Below, in pieces: positions 26,301 through 38,300 of a stretch of DNA of 64,000 bases; the stretch's first letter is position 1; the number at the start of each line of letters is the position of its first letter. The notes beneath the pieces were generated by a model. The model worked only from the letters and a program-made list of their open reading frames with translations, was not told the DNA's origin and searched no databases. The translations under genes were made by a program, and so were the position numbers. This DNA comes from Pseudomonadota bacterium (GTDB taxonomy: Bacteria > Pseudomonadota > Gammaproteobacteria > Burkholderiales > SG8-39). The stretch is taken from contig CANGMI010000002.1 of assembly GCA_947455195.1 (NCBI GenBank), forward strand, positions 1 through 64,000, in the 5' to 3' direction.

Positions 26301-29300
26301 GCGTTGTCGTGAGGGCGCCCAACTGGGTGCTCGTCAGGTTGTTCCAGGCCGCCAGTGCATTGAAATTGCTGCCAAGCGCGCTGATGTCGCTCGTTGGCAG
26401 GCCGGCAATGGCGGTCGAGCTCAAGGCACCCAACTGCGTACTGCTGAGCGCCGTGATCTGGTCCGTGGTGACAGCCGCCAGTTGTGCCGAGCCGAGTGCA
26501 GCCAGCTGAGCCGTGCCGAGAAGTGCGAAGTTCGATGCTGCCAGAGCGGCGATCCGCGCCGAGCCGAGCTCGGCCACCGTCGCTGCCGGGATGGCTGCGA
26601 GGTCGGCCGTGGGCAGATTGTTCATGACGTCGGAGCTCAGGGCATTCAGGGCCGCGGCAGGCAGGGCTGCAAACTGGGCCGTGCTGAAGAGCGCGATCTC
26701 GCTCGAGGTGAGACCGACCGCGTTCGTGCCAAGCGCTGCCAGTTGTGCGGTCGTGAGTGCCGTGATGTCGGCGGTGGGCAGGAGGGCAAGACCTGCCGAG
26801 CCGATGCTGCCTGCCTTGGTGCCCAGGGCTGTCAGCTGCGCCGTGGTGAGGCCCGCTGCGCCGCTGCCCAGCCCTCCAAGGCCAGCACTCGTCATTGCCA
26901 CGACCTGCGCGGTGCCGAGCGCGGCAACCTCGGCGCTGGTGAGTCCTGCCGTGTTGGAACCGAGGGCGGCCATCTGGGCGGTGGTGAATCCGGTAACTGT
27001 CGCCGAGGCGAGGCCGGCAAGGCCTGCACTGCCCAGCAGTCCCAGTTGCGTTCCGAGCGCACTGAGTTGCCCGGCGCTGAAGCTGGCGGCGTCGGCAGCG
27101 GGGAGATTGGCAAGCGCGGTGCTCGTGAGCGAGGTGACGAGCGTGCCAAGCGCGCTGATGTCGGCGGTGGTGAGGCCGGCCGCGTTGGTGCCAAGGCTTG
27201 CCACCTGGGCAGTGCTGGTGACCCCGCCAAAGCCTGCGAGCGTGAGCGCGGCAATGTCGGCACTGGGCAGCGCGCTCAGGTTGGTGCCCAGGGCGGCGAC
27301 TTGCGCGGACGACAGGCCAGTGGCCGCAGCGCTCGAGAGGTTCGCGACCGCCGTGGTCGTGAACGCAGCCAGCTCCGCAGTGGTGAGACCACCTGCATTC
27401 GCGGTGGTGATGCCCACCGTGTTCGACCCGAGTTGTGCGACTTGCGCGGTGGACAAGGCACCGAGGGTAATGGAGGAGAGTCCCGCAATGCCCGCTGACC
27501 CGAGCGCACCCACCTGGGTGGTCGTGAGGGCTTGTGCCTGGGTCATCGACAAGCCCGGGGTTGCGGTGCTTGCGAGGTTGGCGATGGCGGCGGTGGTGAA
27601 TGCCTGTATCTGGGCCGTCGAGAAGGCGGCGAGGTCGGCCGAGGTGAACCCGAGGGCACTCGAGCCGATCTGGGCCAGTTGGGCGGTGCTCATGGCTGCG
27701 AGATCGGCGGCGGGCAGCGCGGCGATCTGGGCTGACGAAAGGGCGGCTACTGCGGTCGTCGACAAGCCGGCGGCCCCAGCGCTCGAGAGCGAGCCCACCA
27801 GGGTGCCCAACGCTGCCATCTGCGCGGTGGAGAGTGCCGCGCTCGCGGCACTCGTGAGTGCTGCAAGGCCTGTCGTGCTCAATGCACTGATACGGGTGTC
27901 GACGGCCGTGACGTCGTTGGCGGTGAGGCCCGCTGCATTGGTGCCCAGCGCGGCGATCTGATCGGTGGAGAAGAGCGCGAGCGAGGTGCTTGCGAGTGCC
28001 GCAATGCCGGCCGAGTTGAGGGACCCCAGGGCCGTGCCGAACATCGGAAGCACCGTGGCCGAGAGGCCGCCGGCTGCTGATCCCAGGGTATTCAGTGCGC
28101 TCGTCGACAGGGCGACCTGCTGGGTTGACGATAGCGATGCGATCCAGTTCGAGGTGATGCCTGCAAGGTTGGTACCGAAGCTCGCGATCTGGCTGGTGGT
28201 GAGCATCGCCACATCAGGGGTGGGTAGGGCGATGAGAGCGGCCGAGCGCAGATAGCTCACATTGGTGTCGAGGGCGCCGATGCTGTCGGTCGACAGGGCT
28301 GCCGCGTTCGTACCTAGGGCACCAAGGCCAGTTGACCCAAGTGCGAGGAGCTGCGCAGTCCCGAGTGTTGCGATGCCGTAACTGGGTAGCGCGGCCAGAG
28401 CCATGGTGTTCAGGTAGCCAAGGCGGGTACCCAGCACGGCAATATCGGCCGTGGTAAGGCCGGCGGCGTTCGTGCCAAGGGACGACAGCGAGGTCGAATT
28501 CAAGGCGGCGATCAGGGGTGTGCTGAAGGCCGCGATGGACGCACTGGTCAGTCCGACGAAGTTCGTGCCAAAGCCGGCTGCGTTCGCCGTCGAGAAGGCG
28601 TTGACAGCCGTGACGCCCATGGCGGCCATCGCGCCTGTGCTCAGGTAGGCCGTATTGGTGCCAAGACCGGCCCAGCCGGAGGGATAGCTGCCGCCAGGCA
28701 GCACCGCGATCTGGGTCGTGCTCAACATTGCCATCTGGGCCGTGCTGAGGTTGGCGATCCCCTGCACCTGGAGGTAGGCGACATTGGTCCCCAGGGCTGC
28801 CAGCTGGTCTGAGCCCAGGCCGCTCAGGTAGTAGAGCTTCGGAATCCGGGCGGTGCTCAGGTTGGCCAGCTGACTGGTGCTGAGGGCAGCCGTCTGTGCC
28901 GCCGTGAAGAACATCAACGCGTTGGCGTTGGTGCTCAGATAGTTGATGCCGGTACCGATGGCCGTGATGTCGGCGAGCGGGAGCGCACTGAACGAGGTGG
29001 TGGAGATGGCACTCAGTTGGGCTGTTCCCAGACTGGCCATCTGCGACGAGCCGACCGCTGCCCACTGCGCGGTGGTCAGCGCGCCGACCTGCGCGGTGCT
29101 CAGCAGGGCAAAGTTGGCCGGACTGATCGCGGAGATCTGCGCGCTGGACAGGGTGGCCAGATTGGCCGTGCTGATCGCGGCGATATCCGCGCCGGGCAGA
29201 TTGGCGATCACGCTGGTTGACAAGGCATCCAGGGCGGTCGATCCCAGCGCGCCGATCTGCGCGGTGCTGAGGGCACTGACCTGGTCCGAGGACAGCCCGG

Positions 29301-32300
29301 CGGCCAGACCGGTGCCAAAGGCGGCCAGCTGGGCGGTGCCCAGTGTGCTCAGGTTGACGGTGCTCAGGGACGCGGCAGCCCCCGATGAGAGGAAACCGAT
29401 CGTGGTGCCCAGTGCGACCGCCCCGGCCGTGCCCAGTCCGACGAGGTTGCCGTTCAGACCGGCGATGCCGGTCGTGGTCATGGCAGCGAGCTGGGCGGTC
29501 GTGAAGGCAGCGATCTCGCCACTGGACAATCCGGCGGCGTTGCTGCCCAGCGCGGCCATCTGTGCGGTGGTGAAGGCACTGACCGTGCTCGAGGAAAGAC
29601 CCGCGATGCCGGCACTGCCAAGAAGCGACAGGGTTGTGCCCATCGCGCTGAGCTGTCCTGCACCGAGCACCGCCGTATCGGCACCTGGCAAGGCGGCCAG
29701 CGCGCTGCTCGAGAGCGAGGCCACGAGCGTACCGAGGGCGCTGATGTCGGCGGTGGTGAGGCCGGCCGCGTTGCTGCCCAGGGATGCGACCTGAGCGGCG
29801 GTGTTCACGCCGGCAATGCCCCCCAGGCTGATGGCACCGATCGCTGCGCTGGTGAGCGAGCCGAGGTTGGTACCCAGGGTGCTGACCTGCGACGAGGACA
29901 GGACATTGACCGCATTCGTTGCGAGGTTGCTGATCGCCAGCGTCCCGAGCGCGCTCATGGCCGCCGTGGTGAAGCCCGCCGCATTCGCGCCAAGACCTGC
30001 CGCGTTCGATCCGAGTTGCGCCACTTGCGCGCTCGAGAGCGCTGCCACAGCGGTGCTGCTCAACCCGGCAAGTGCAGCCGAGCCCAGCGCCCCGATCTGT
30101 GCCGTCGACAGCGCCTGGATCTGTGCCGTGCTCACGCCGCTCGCGCCGCTGCTTCCGAATGCGGCGAGGGCTGCCGTTCCCAGAGCCTGAACCTGCGTGT
30201 TCGACAGTGCGGCCAGGTCGGCGCTTGTCAGGCCTGCCGCGGCGGTGCCGATGGCGCTGATCTGTGAAGTGCTCATGGCGGCGAGATCAGCCGCAGGCAG
30301 CACCGCTATTTGGGCCGAGCTCAGCGCTCCTGCCACTGCGGTAGCGAGCGCCCCACTGGCGGCCGTCGACAGCGAACCCAGCGTGGTACCGAGCGCGGCC
30401 AGTTGCGCCGAACTGAGCGCGCTGCCCGCAGCGCTCCCCAGTGCCGCTGCACCCGAGGCGCCCAGGGCACCGATGCGGGTGTCGGTGGCATTGATGTCTG
30501 CAGCGCTGAGTCCGGCCGCATTGGTGCCGAGCGCGGCAATCTGGGCAGTCGAGAAAAGCGCGAGCGAGCTGCTGGCCAGGGCCGCGATGCCCGCCGAGTT
30601 GAGCGAGGCGATGGCGGTACCGAATATCGGAAGCACCGCGGCCGAGATGCCGGCGGCGGCCGAGCCGAGGGCGTTCAAGGCGGTCGTGGACAGCGCCGCC
30701 TGCTGGCTTGTCGACAGCGATGCGAGCCAGCTCGAGGGGATGCCTGCCACGGTGGTGCCGAGGCTGGCAATCTGACCGCTCGTGAGTGCTGCCACATCGG
30801 CTGAGGGAAGCGCGACCAGGGCGGCTGAGCGCAGATACCCGACACTGGTATCGAGCGCAGTGATGCCTGCAGTGGACAAGCCCGCCGCATTGGTACCCAG
30901 GGCGGCAAGGCCGGCCGATCCCAGCGACAGCACTTGCGCCGTGCCGAGTGCCGCAATGCCGTAGCTCGGCAGCGCCGACAGGGCGGTGGTGTTCAGGGAA
31001 CCCAGCTGTGTGCCGAGCATCGCGAGCTCGGTCGTCGTGAATCCGGCAGCGCCGGTTCCGAGCGCAGACAACGCCGTGGTGCCGAGCGCATTGAACTGGG
31101 CGGTGCTCAGAGCCGCCATCTGCGCGCTCGTGAGCCCCACCGCGTTGGTCCCCAGGCCTGCCATGTTGGCCGTGGTGAAGGTGGAGATGCTGCCCGTCGT
31201 CATCGACGCGATGGCGGTCGTGTTGAGATAGACCGTGTTGGTGCCAAGACCGGACCAGGCCGTCACGAGACTGGCATTGTTGATCAGGGCGACCTCATCG
31301 CTGGTGAGCATCGCCCACTGCGCCGTGGTCAGCACCTTCACGCCATTGGCGTGCAGGAGTCCGAGATTGCTGCCCAGAGCAGCGAACTGGTCCGCGTTGA
31401 GCAGACTGATGTTCCAGAGACCGTTGACGCCGCTGGCCCTGATGTTGGCCAGCTGGCTGGTCGTCAGTGCGCCCACCTGCGTGGACGTGAGTCCGACCCA
31501 GCTGTAGGTCGACAGGTAGTTGAAGTTCGACCCGAGCGCGACAATGTCGGCAGTGGGCAGCCCCGCGAGGTTGCCCCAGTTGATCGTGGGCAGTTGGGCT
31601 GTGCTCAGTGCGGTGATCTGCGCGGTTGACACGGCACCGAGCTGAACCGACGAGAGTGCAAAGAGCTGGCTGGATCCCCCCCCCGCCGGACTCAAGAGGG
31701 CGAACGTGCTGGGCAAGAGCGCCGCGATTTGCGCCGTGCCCAGTGCGCCGATGGCGGCAGTCGACAAGGCGGCGATATCGGCACCGGGCAGGTTGGCGAT
31801 CACGCTGGTCGAAAGCGCGCCGATGGCGGCCGAACCCATGGCCGCGATCTGCGCCGTGCTCAACTGGGCGACCTGGCTCGACGACAGGCTGGCGGCAAAG
31901 GCACTACCGAGGGCCGCAACCTGTGTCGTGCTCAGTGCCGCCAGATCTGCACTCGGCAAGGCAGCGATCGCGCCCGGAGAAAGGGCGCTGATGGCCGTCC
32001 CCAGCGCGACGACGCCCGCGGTGCTCAATCCGGCCACGTTCGTTCCCAGTCCGGCCACGCCAGCCGTCGACAGGGCGGCCAGTTGCGTCGAACCGAGGGC
32101 GGTGATGGCGTCGCTCGACAGGCCGACCGCGTTGCTGCCCAGCGCGGCCACCTGGGCCGTGGTGAGCACGGCGACCGTGCTCGAGTCCAGACCCGAGATA
32201 CCCACCGCGCTCAGCATCGATATGCCTGTGCCCAACGCGGAGACCTGGGCGGTCGAGAGGGCAGCCGTGTCATTGGCGGGCAGGGCGGCCAGCGCCGTGC

Positions 32301-35300
32301 TCGAGAGCGCACTGACCTTCGTGCCGATCGACCCGATGCCCGCGCTCGTGAGGCCGGCTGCGTTGTTGCCCAGTTGCGCGAGCTGGGCGGTGCTCAGCGT
32401 ACCGATATCGGCCGCGGGCAGCACCCCGATCTGTGCGGATGTGAGATTGCCAACCACGGCGGCCGACAGTGCCGCGATGGCGGCTGTACCCAATGCGCCG
32501 ATGGCGGTACCCAGGGCGGCGATCTGCGCGCTCGTGAACCCCGAGGCGGGTGTGCCGATGGCGGCGATCTGCGCCGATGTGAGGCTGGCCATGACCGCGG
32601 TCGAAAGATAGCCGAGTGCCGCTGCCTGCATGAGGCCGATGCGGGTGCCAAGGAGCGCCATCTGATCCGTGGTGAGACCCGGGGCGCCGTTGTAGAGGAC
32701 GCCGATTTCCGCCGTGCTGAGGGCGAGGATCTGGTCGGAGGTGAAGGCGGCAATCGTGGGTGAAAAGATGTACCGGTAGGCGTAGGAGGGCAGCAGCGCC
32801 ACATTGGTGCCAAGGAGCGCGGCAACGGCGGGGCTGACCTGCTGGCCCAGATAGATCGGGATGGCATTGGCCAGTTGGGTCGTGCTGAAGGCTGCCCATT
32901 GCGATGTCGTGAAGACCGACCAGGCGGTGGTGAGCGCAGCCACCTGACCCGTGCCAAGAAACGCCACGCTGGTGCCAAGCGCCACGTCTTGGGCGCTCCC
33001 GAACGAAGCCAGGGCGCTGGTGCTGATGCCGCTCACCGCGCTCCCGAGCGATGCCACCTGTGCCGTACTGAAGGCGAGAACGTCGGCGCTCGGAAGGGCA
33101 GCGATTGCAGCGGTCGAGAGGGCAGCCACCCTGGTGCCGAGAAGGCTGATCTGCGCCGTGGTGAAGCCCGCCGCGCCGGTGCCCAGGGCGGCGAGGGCAG
33201 TGGTGCCCAGTGCCGTGGTCTGTGCGGTCGTGAAGGCGCCCACCTGCGTCGAGGTGAAACCGGCTGCGCCGGTGCCCAAGGCCGCCACCTGGGCGGTCGA
33301 CAGCGCCGCCACAGCCGTGCTCGACAAAGAGGCGACGGCCAGGGTTGAAAGACTGGCAATGGTCGTGCCGAGTGTCGTGATCTGGGTAGCCCCCAGACCC
33401 AGCGCATCGGTGCCGAGGGCGGCGAGCTGCGCCGGGCTGAGCGCTGCGAGATCGGCCGAGCCAAGACCCGCGACCGCGGCACTGCTCAACCCTCCGATCT
33501 GCGTGCCAAGGGCTGTGATCTGGTCGGTCGAGAGGGCCTGTCCCTGCGTGCTCGTGAGGGCGCCCAGTTGGGTGCTGGAGAGCGAGGCGATGCTGCTGCC
33601 CAGGCCCGCCACCTGCGCGCTCGACAGGCTGGCGATCTGGGTCGAGGTGAGTGAGGACAGAGCACCTGTCAGCAGCGTGCTGGTGCCCAGGGCTGCAATG
33701 GCATTGCCCGAGAGCGATGCCAGTGCCGATGATCCCAGCAGTGTCGCGTTGCTCCCCAGGGCCGTGATGTCGGCGGCGGTCAGACCCGCCGCGTTGGAGG
33801 CCAGTGCCGCGACCTGTGCGGTACTGAAGACGGCCACATCAGCGCTCGGCAGATTGGCAATGGCCGTGCTGCTCATGAGGTCGATGGCCGTGTCCAGGAA
33901 GGCCACCTGACCCACCGAGAGGCCGGCCGTGTTGGCGATGGCAGCGATGCGAGCCGTTCCGAGCCCGATCAGTTGTCCGTTGGTCAGGCTCGCCACGGCG
34001 TCGCTGGCGAGCGTGGCAAAGGCCGCTGTGCCCAGAAGACTCACGGCGGTGCCCAGCGCCGCGAGGTGCGCGCTGGTGATGCCAGCGCCGGCAGCCGTGC
34101 TCACCGATGCAAGGGCCGCCAGTTGTGCCGAACTGAATCCGGTGATCTGTGCGGTGCTCAAGGCCGCGACCTGCGCGCTCGAAAGACTCGCTGCAACCGC
34201 GGTTGAAAAGATCGAGGTTCCGGTACCGATGGCCACCAGTTGGGCGCTGGTGAGCCCGGGGGCCTGCACGGCAGTGAGGGCGGCGAGGTCCGCCGTGGGC
34301 AGTGTGGCGACGAGGCTGGTCGGGATGGCGCGGATGCTGTTCGAATCGAGCGCCGTGAAGGCGGTCGTACTCAGGGCATTGAGTTGCGTGCTCGAAAGAT
34401 TGGCCACTGCAGTGGTCGAGAGGAAGCTCGCGTTCGATCCGAGTCCCCCTCCCAGAACGGCGGTCGGGATGCCGCTGATGTTGGTGCCAAGCGCGGCGAT
34501 CTGCGCACTGCCCAGCGTGGCGAGCTGGGCGCTGCTGATGGCCGACAGGGTGCCCGTTGCGCTCGCCTGGGCGAAGTAGGCCGTGGTGATGGCGGCAGCC
34601 TGCGTCGGGGTGAAGGCGGCAAGACCCGCGAGGTTGATCTCGGCGGTTTGCAGTGCGGCGACTTCGGCCGTGGTGAAGTAGGGCAATACCGCGGCGATGT
34701 TCGTGGTGGTGAGGCTCGCGAGCATCGCAGTGCTGAGCGCCTGCACCTGGGTGCTGCTCAGTTGCCCGCCCAGCACCGCCAGCTGATCGCTGGTGATGCC
34801 CTGCACGGCAGCGGTGCCGAGGGCCGCGAGTGCGCTGCTGGAGAAGCTGCTCACCTGCGCCGTGGACATGGCGCCGACGGTGGCACTGCCCAGTACGGCG
34901 GCCTGCGTGCTCGACAGGGCCGCGATGTCGGCGGTCGACAGGTAGGGGATCGCGGCGGTGCTCAGCGCGGACACGTTGGTGCCCAGGGCGACCATCTGTG
35001 CGGTACCGAGTCCGAGTGCGTTGGTGCCCATCGTGGCCACTTGCGCCGTGGTAAGCGCGGCAATGTTCGCGGTGGGGAAGAAGTTCAGCGGGTAGCTGTT
35101 GACGAAAGCGAAACTGCTGCCCAGAGCAACTGTGGCAGCTGGGGATATCGAGGCGAAGCTGAGCCCCTGACCGCTGATCTGGGCGCTCGTCAGCGCGGCC
35201 ACCTGGGCCGTGGTCATGGCCGCCATGGCGGCCGGGGACATCCAGCGCTCGACTCCCGGGCTGATGCTGGCGAGGGTCGCGGTTCCGATGACCGCCGTCT

Positions 35301-38300
35301 GTGCCGCCGTGATGCCCTGAATGCCGAGCGTGTAGATGCCAGCCCACTGCGCGGACTGCCACGCCGCGACGGCATTGGTCGATATCGCCGCGATCGCCGT
35401 GCTCGACAGTCCGCCCAGACCCGCCGCGGAAAAGGCGGCCTGCGCTGCGGTGCTGAGCGCTCCGATTTGTGCGCTGGACAGTCCAGCCGTGTTGGCGCCA
35501 AGTCCCGCAACCTGTGCGCTGCCAAGGCCCGCGACCTGCGCGCTCGACAGTGCCGCAATGTCGGCCGATGGCAGCGCCGCCAGTTGTGCTGGCGTGAAGG
35601 TGTCGATCACGCTGCCCAGCAGCGTGACCTGCGTGGTGGTCAGTCCGCCCACGCCGGCCGCGCTGAGAGAGGTGATGCCGGTGCCGATCGCGGTGAGTTG
35701 CGCCGCCGACAGTTGTCCGACGGCGACGCTCGAGAGCGCACCGAGGCCCGTGGTACTCAGGGCGCTCACGTTGTTGCCAAGCGCCGTGATGGCTGCGCTG
35801 CCGAGTCCGGCAGCGTTGGCCCCGAGAGCTGCGATCTGGGCGGTGCCCAGTGCAGTGACCACGCCGGTGGTGAGTGCGCCGAGCGCGGCACTGGTGAAGT
35901 TGGCAATGCCCGTGCCGAGGGCAATCACGTCTGCGCTGCCGAGTCCCGGCGTCGCGGTCGATGAGAGGCTGGCGATCTGCGCGCTCGAGAGCGCTGACGC
36001 AGCAGCGGTCGAGAGGGCTGCGAGCGCGGCACTGCCGAGGGCGCTTGCGTTGAGGCTCAGGGCGTTGATGTCGGCCGTGGTGAGGCCTGCCGCGTTCGAT
36101 CCGAGCGTGGCGACCTGGGCCGTGGAGAGGACCGAGAAATCGGCACTCTGCAGGGCGGCGAGGGCTGCGGAACCGAGCGCGCCGATGTTCGTGCCCAGGG
36201 CCGACATCACGGTGGGACTGAGGCCTGCAGCGCCACTCCCCAGGTTGGCGAGGGCGGTCGTGGAGAGTGCGGCTACCTGTGCGGTGCTCAGGGCGGCCAG
36301 ATCGGCACTGGTCAGGCCAGCCGCACCACTTGCGAGTGCTGCGATCTGGGTTGTGCTCAGGGCGGCCAGCTCGCCCGTCGTGAGCGCTCCGACGGCGGCG
36401 CTCCCAAGCGATGCGACCGCTGTGGTGGGTAACGCCGCAATCTGTAGCGATGAAAGTGCGACGATATCGGCGCTGGTGAGACCTGCGGCGCCAGTGCCCA
36501 GCCCGGCCAGTTGCGCTGTCGTGAAGGCGGCGGTCTGGCTCGAGGACATCGCCGCGATCTGGAAGCTTGAAAAAAGCCCGACACTGTTCGTGGCCAGCGA
36601 TCCGATCGCCGTCGTGCCGAGATAGACGACATTGCTACCGAGCGCCGGAATCTGGCCCGTGTTGCCGTTCGTACCGAGTAGCGAAGCATTTGCCCCGAGG
36701 CTGGCAATCTGCGCTGTCGTCAGGGCCGCGATGGTCGCGGTCGGCAGGTACTGGATGGTTTGCGCGCCGAGGAGGCTGACGTTGGTACCCAGGGCAACGA
36801 CCGAAGCTGGGGAAGCCCCCATTCCGAAAGGGTAAGCGAACTTGCTCGCCTGATAAGTGCTGAACGAGACGGCTTGCGCAGTCGTCAGGCCGGAATAGCC
36901 GGCCGCACTGATCCACCCGATCGCCGTTGCGTTCAGGCCGGCAATGGCGGCGGTGCCAAGTGCCTGCACCTGCGTCGACCCAAGGCCATTGGCGTTCGCG
37001 CCAAGGCCCGATACCTGCGCAGATTGCCAGGCAGCCAGAGCGGTCGGCGAGAGCGCCCCGATACTGGCAGCGGACAGCCCCGCAATGCCGGCACTCGAGA
37101 ACGCCGCTTGCGCGGCCGTGCTCAAGGTTGCGATCTGGGTGGACGAAAAGCCCGCTGTGGCGCTGCTGCCGAGGCCTGCGATCTGGGTAGTGCTCAGACC
37201 TGCCAGCTGGGCTGTCGACAAGGCCCCGATGTCGGCTGACGGAAGCGCTGCGAGCTGTGCTGGGGTGAAGGTGTCGATCACGGTGCCGAGCAGGGCGATC
37301 TGGGTGGTGGTGAGGCCGGCGGCACCGGCGACACTCAGCAGGCTTGCATTGCTGCCCAGCGCACTCAACTGGGCGAGCGACAGTTGGGTGACGGCAGCGC
37401 TCGACAGTGCAGCCAGCGCGCTGCTCGAGAGCGCACCGATGCCCGTGCCCAGCACCGTGATCGCTGCGGTTCCGAGACCGGCGGCGTTGCTGCCGAGCGC
37501 AGCGATCTGCTCGGTGCCCAGGTTGGCGAGGGCGGTTGTCGTGAGGACGCCCAGCGCAGCGCTCGACAGGTTTGCCACACCGCTACCGAGAGCTGCGAGC
37601 CCTGCGCTGCCAAGGCCGCCCACCGCAGCCGGCGTGAGTGCGCCGATCTGCGCGCTCGACAGGGTGGCGGTCGTCGTGCCGAGGGCCCCCAGCGCCACAC
37701 TGCCCAGGGCGCTGACGTTGAGACTCAGGGCTGCGATATCGGCCGTACCCAGCCCGACGGCATTGGTGCCAAGGGCGGCCACCTGGGCTGTGGTGAGCAC
37801 CGTGAAGTCGAGGCTCGGCAGGGACGCCAGTGCGCTTGACCCGAGGAGACCGATTCGCGTGCCCAGTGCCGGCATGGTCGAGGCCGTGAAGCCGCTTGCG
37901 GCCGTGCCAAGGGAGCCGAGCGCGGTGTTGCCCAGCGCCGCAATCTGCGCGGTGTTGAGGGCGCCGAGTGCAAGGCTCGAAAGGCCGGCGGCATTGCTGC
38001 CCAAGGCGGCAATCTGCGCGCTGGCGAGATTGGCTACTTCGGTCGTGGTGAGCGCGCCGACCGTATCGGATCCGAGCAGGGCAATCTGGGCCGTCGTGAG
38101 GCCCGACACGTTGCTGCCCAGGGCTGCGATGGCAGGGCCGGTCAGGACTGTGACGGTGCTGCCCAGCAGGGCGAGGGTGTCGGTAGCGAGAGCGGATGCT
38201 TCGTCGCTCGTGAGGGCCGCAACCTGCGACGATGCAAGGAGGGATGCGGTGGTGCCGAGCAGGGCGATGCCCGTCGCGCCGAGGTTGCTTACGCCCACCG

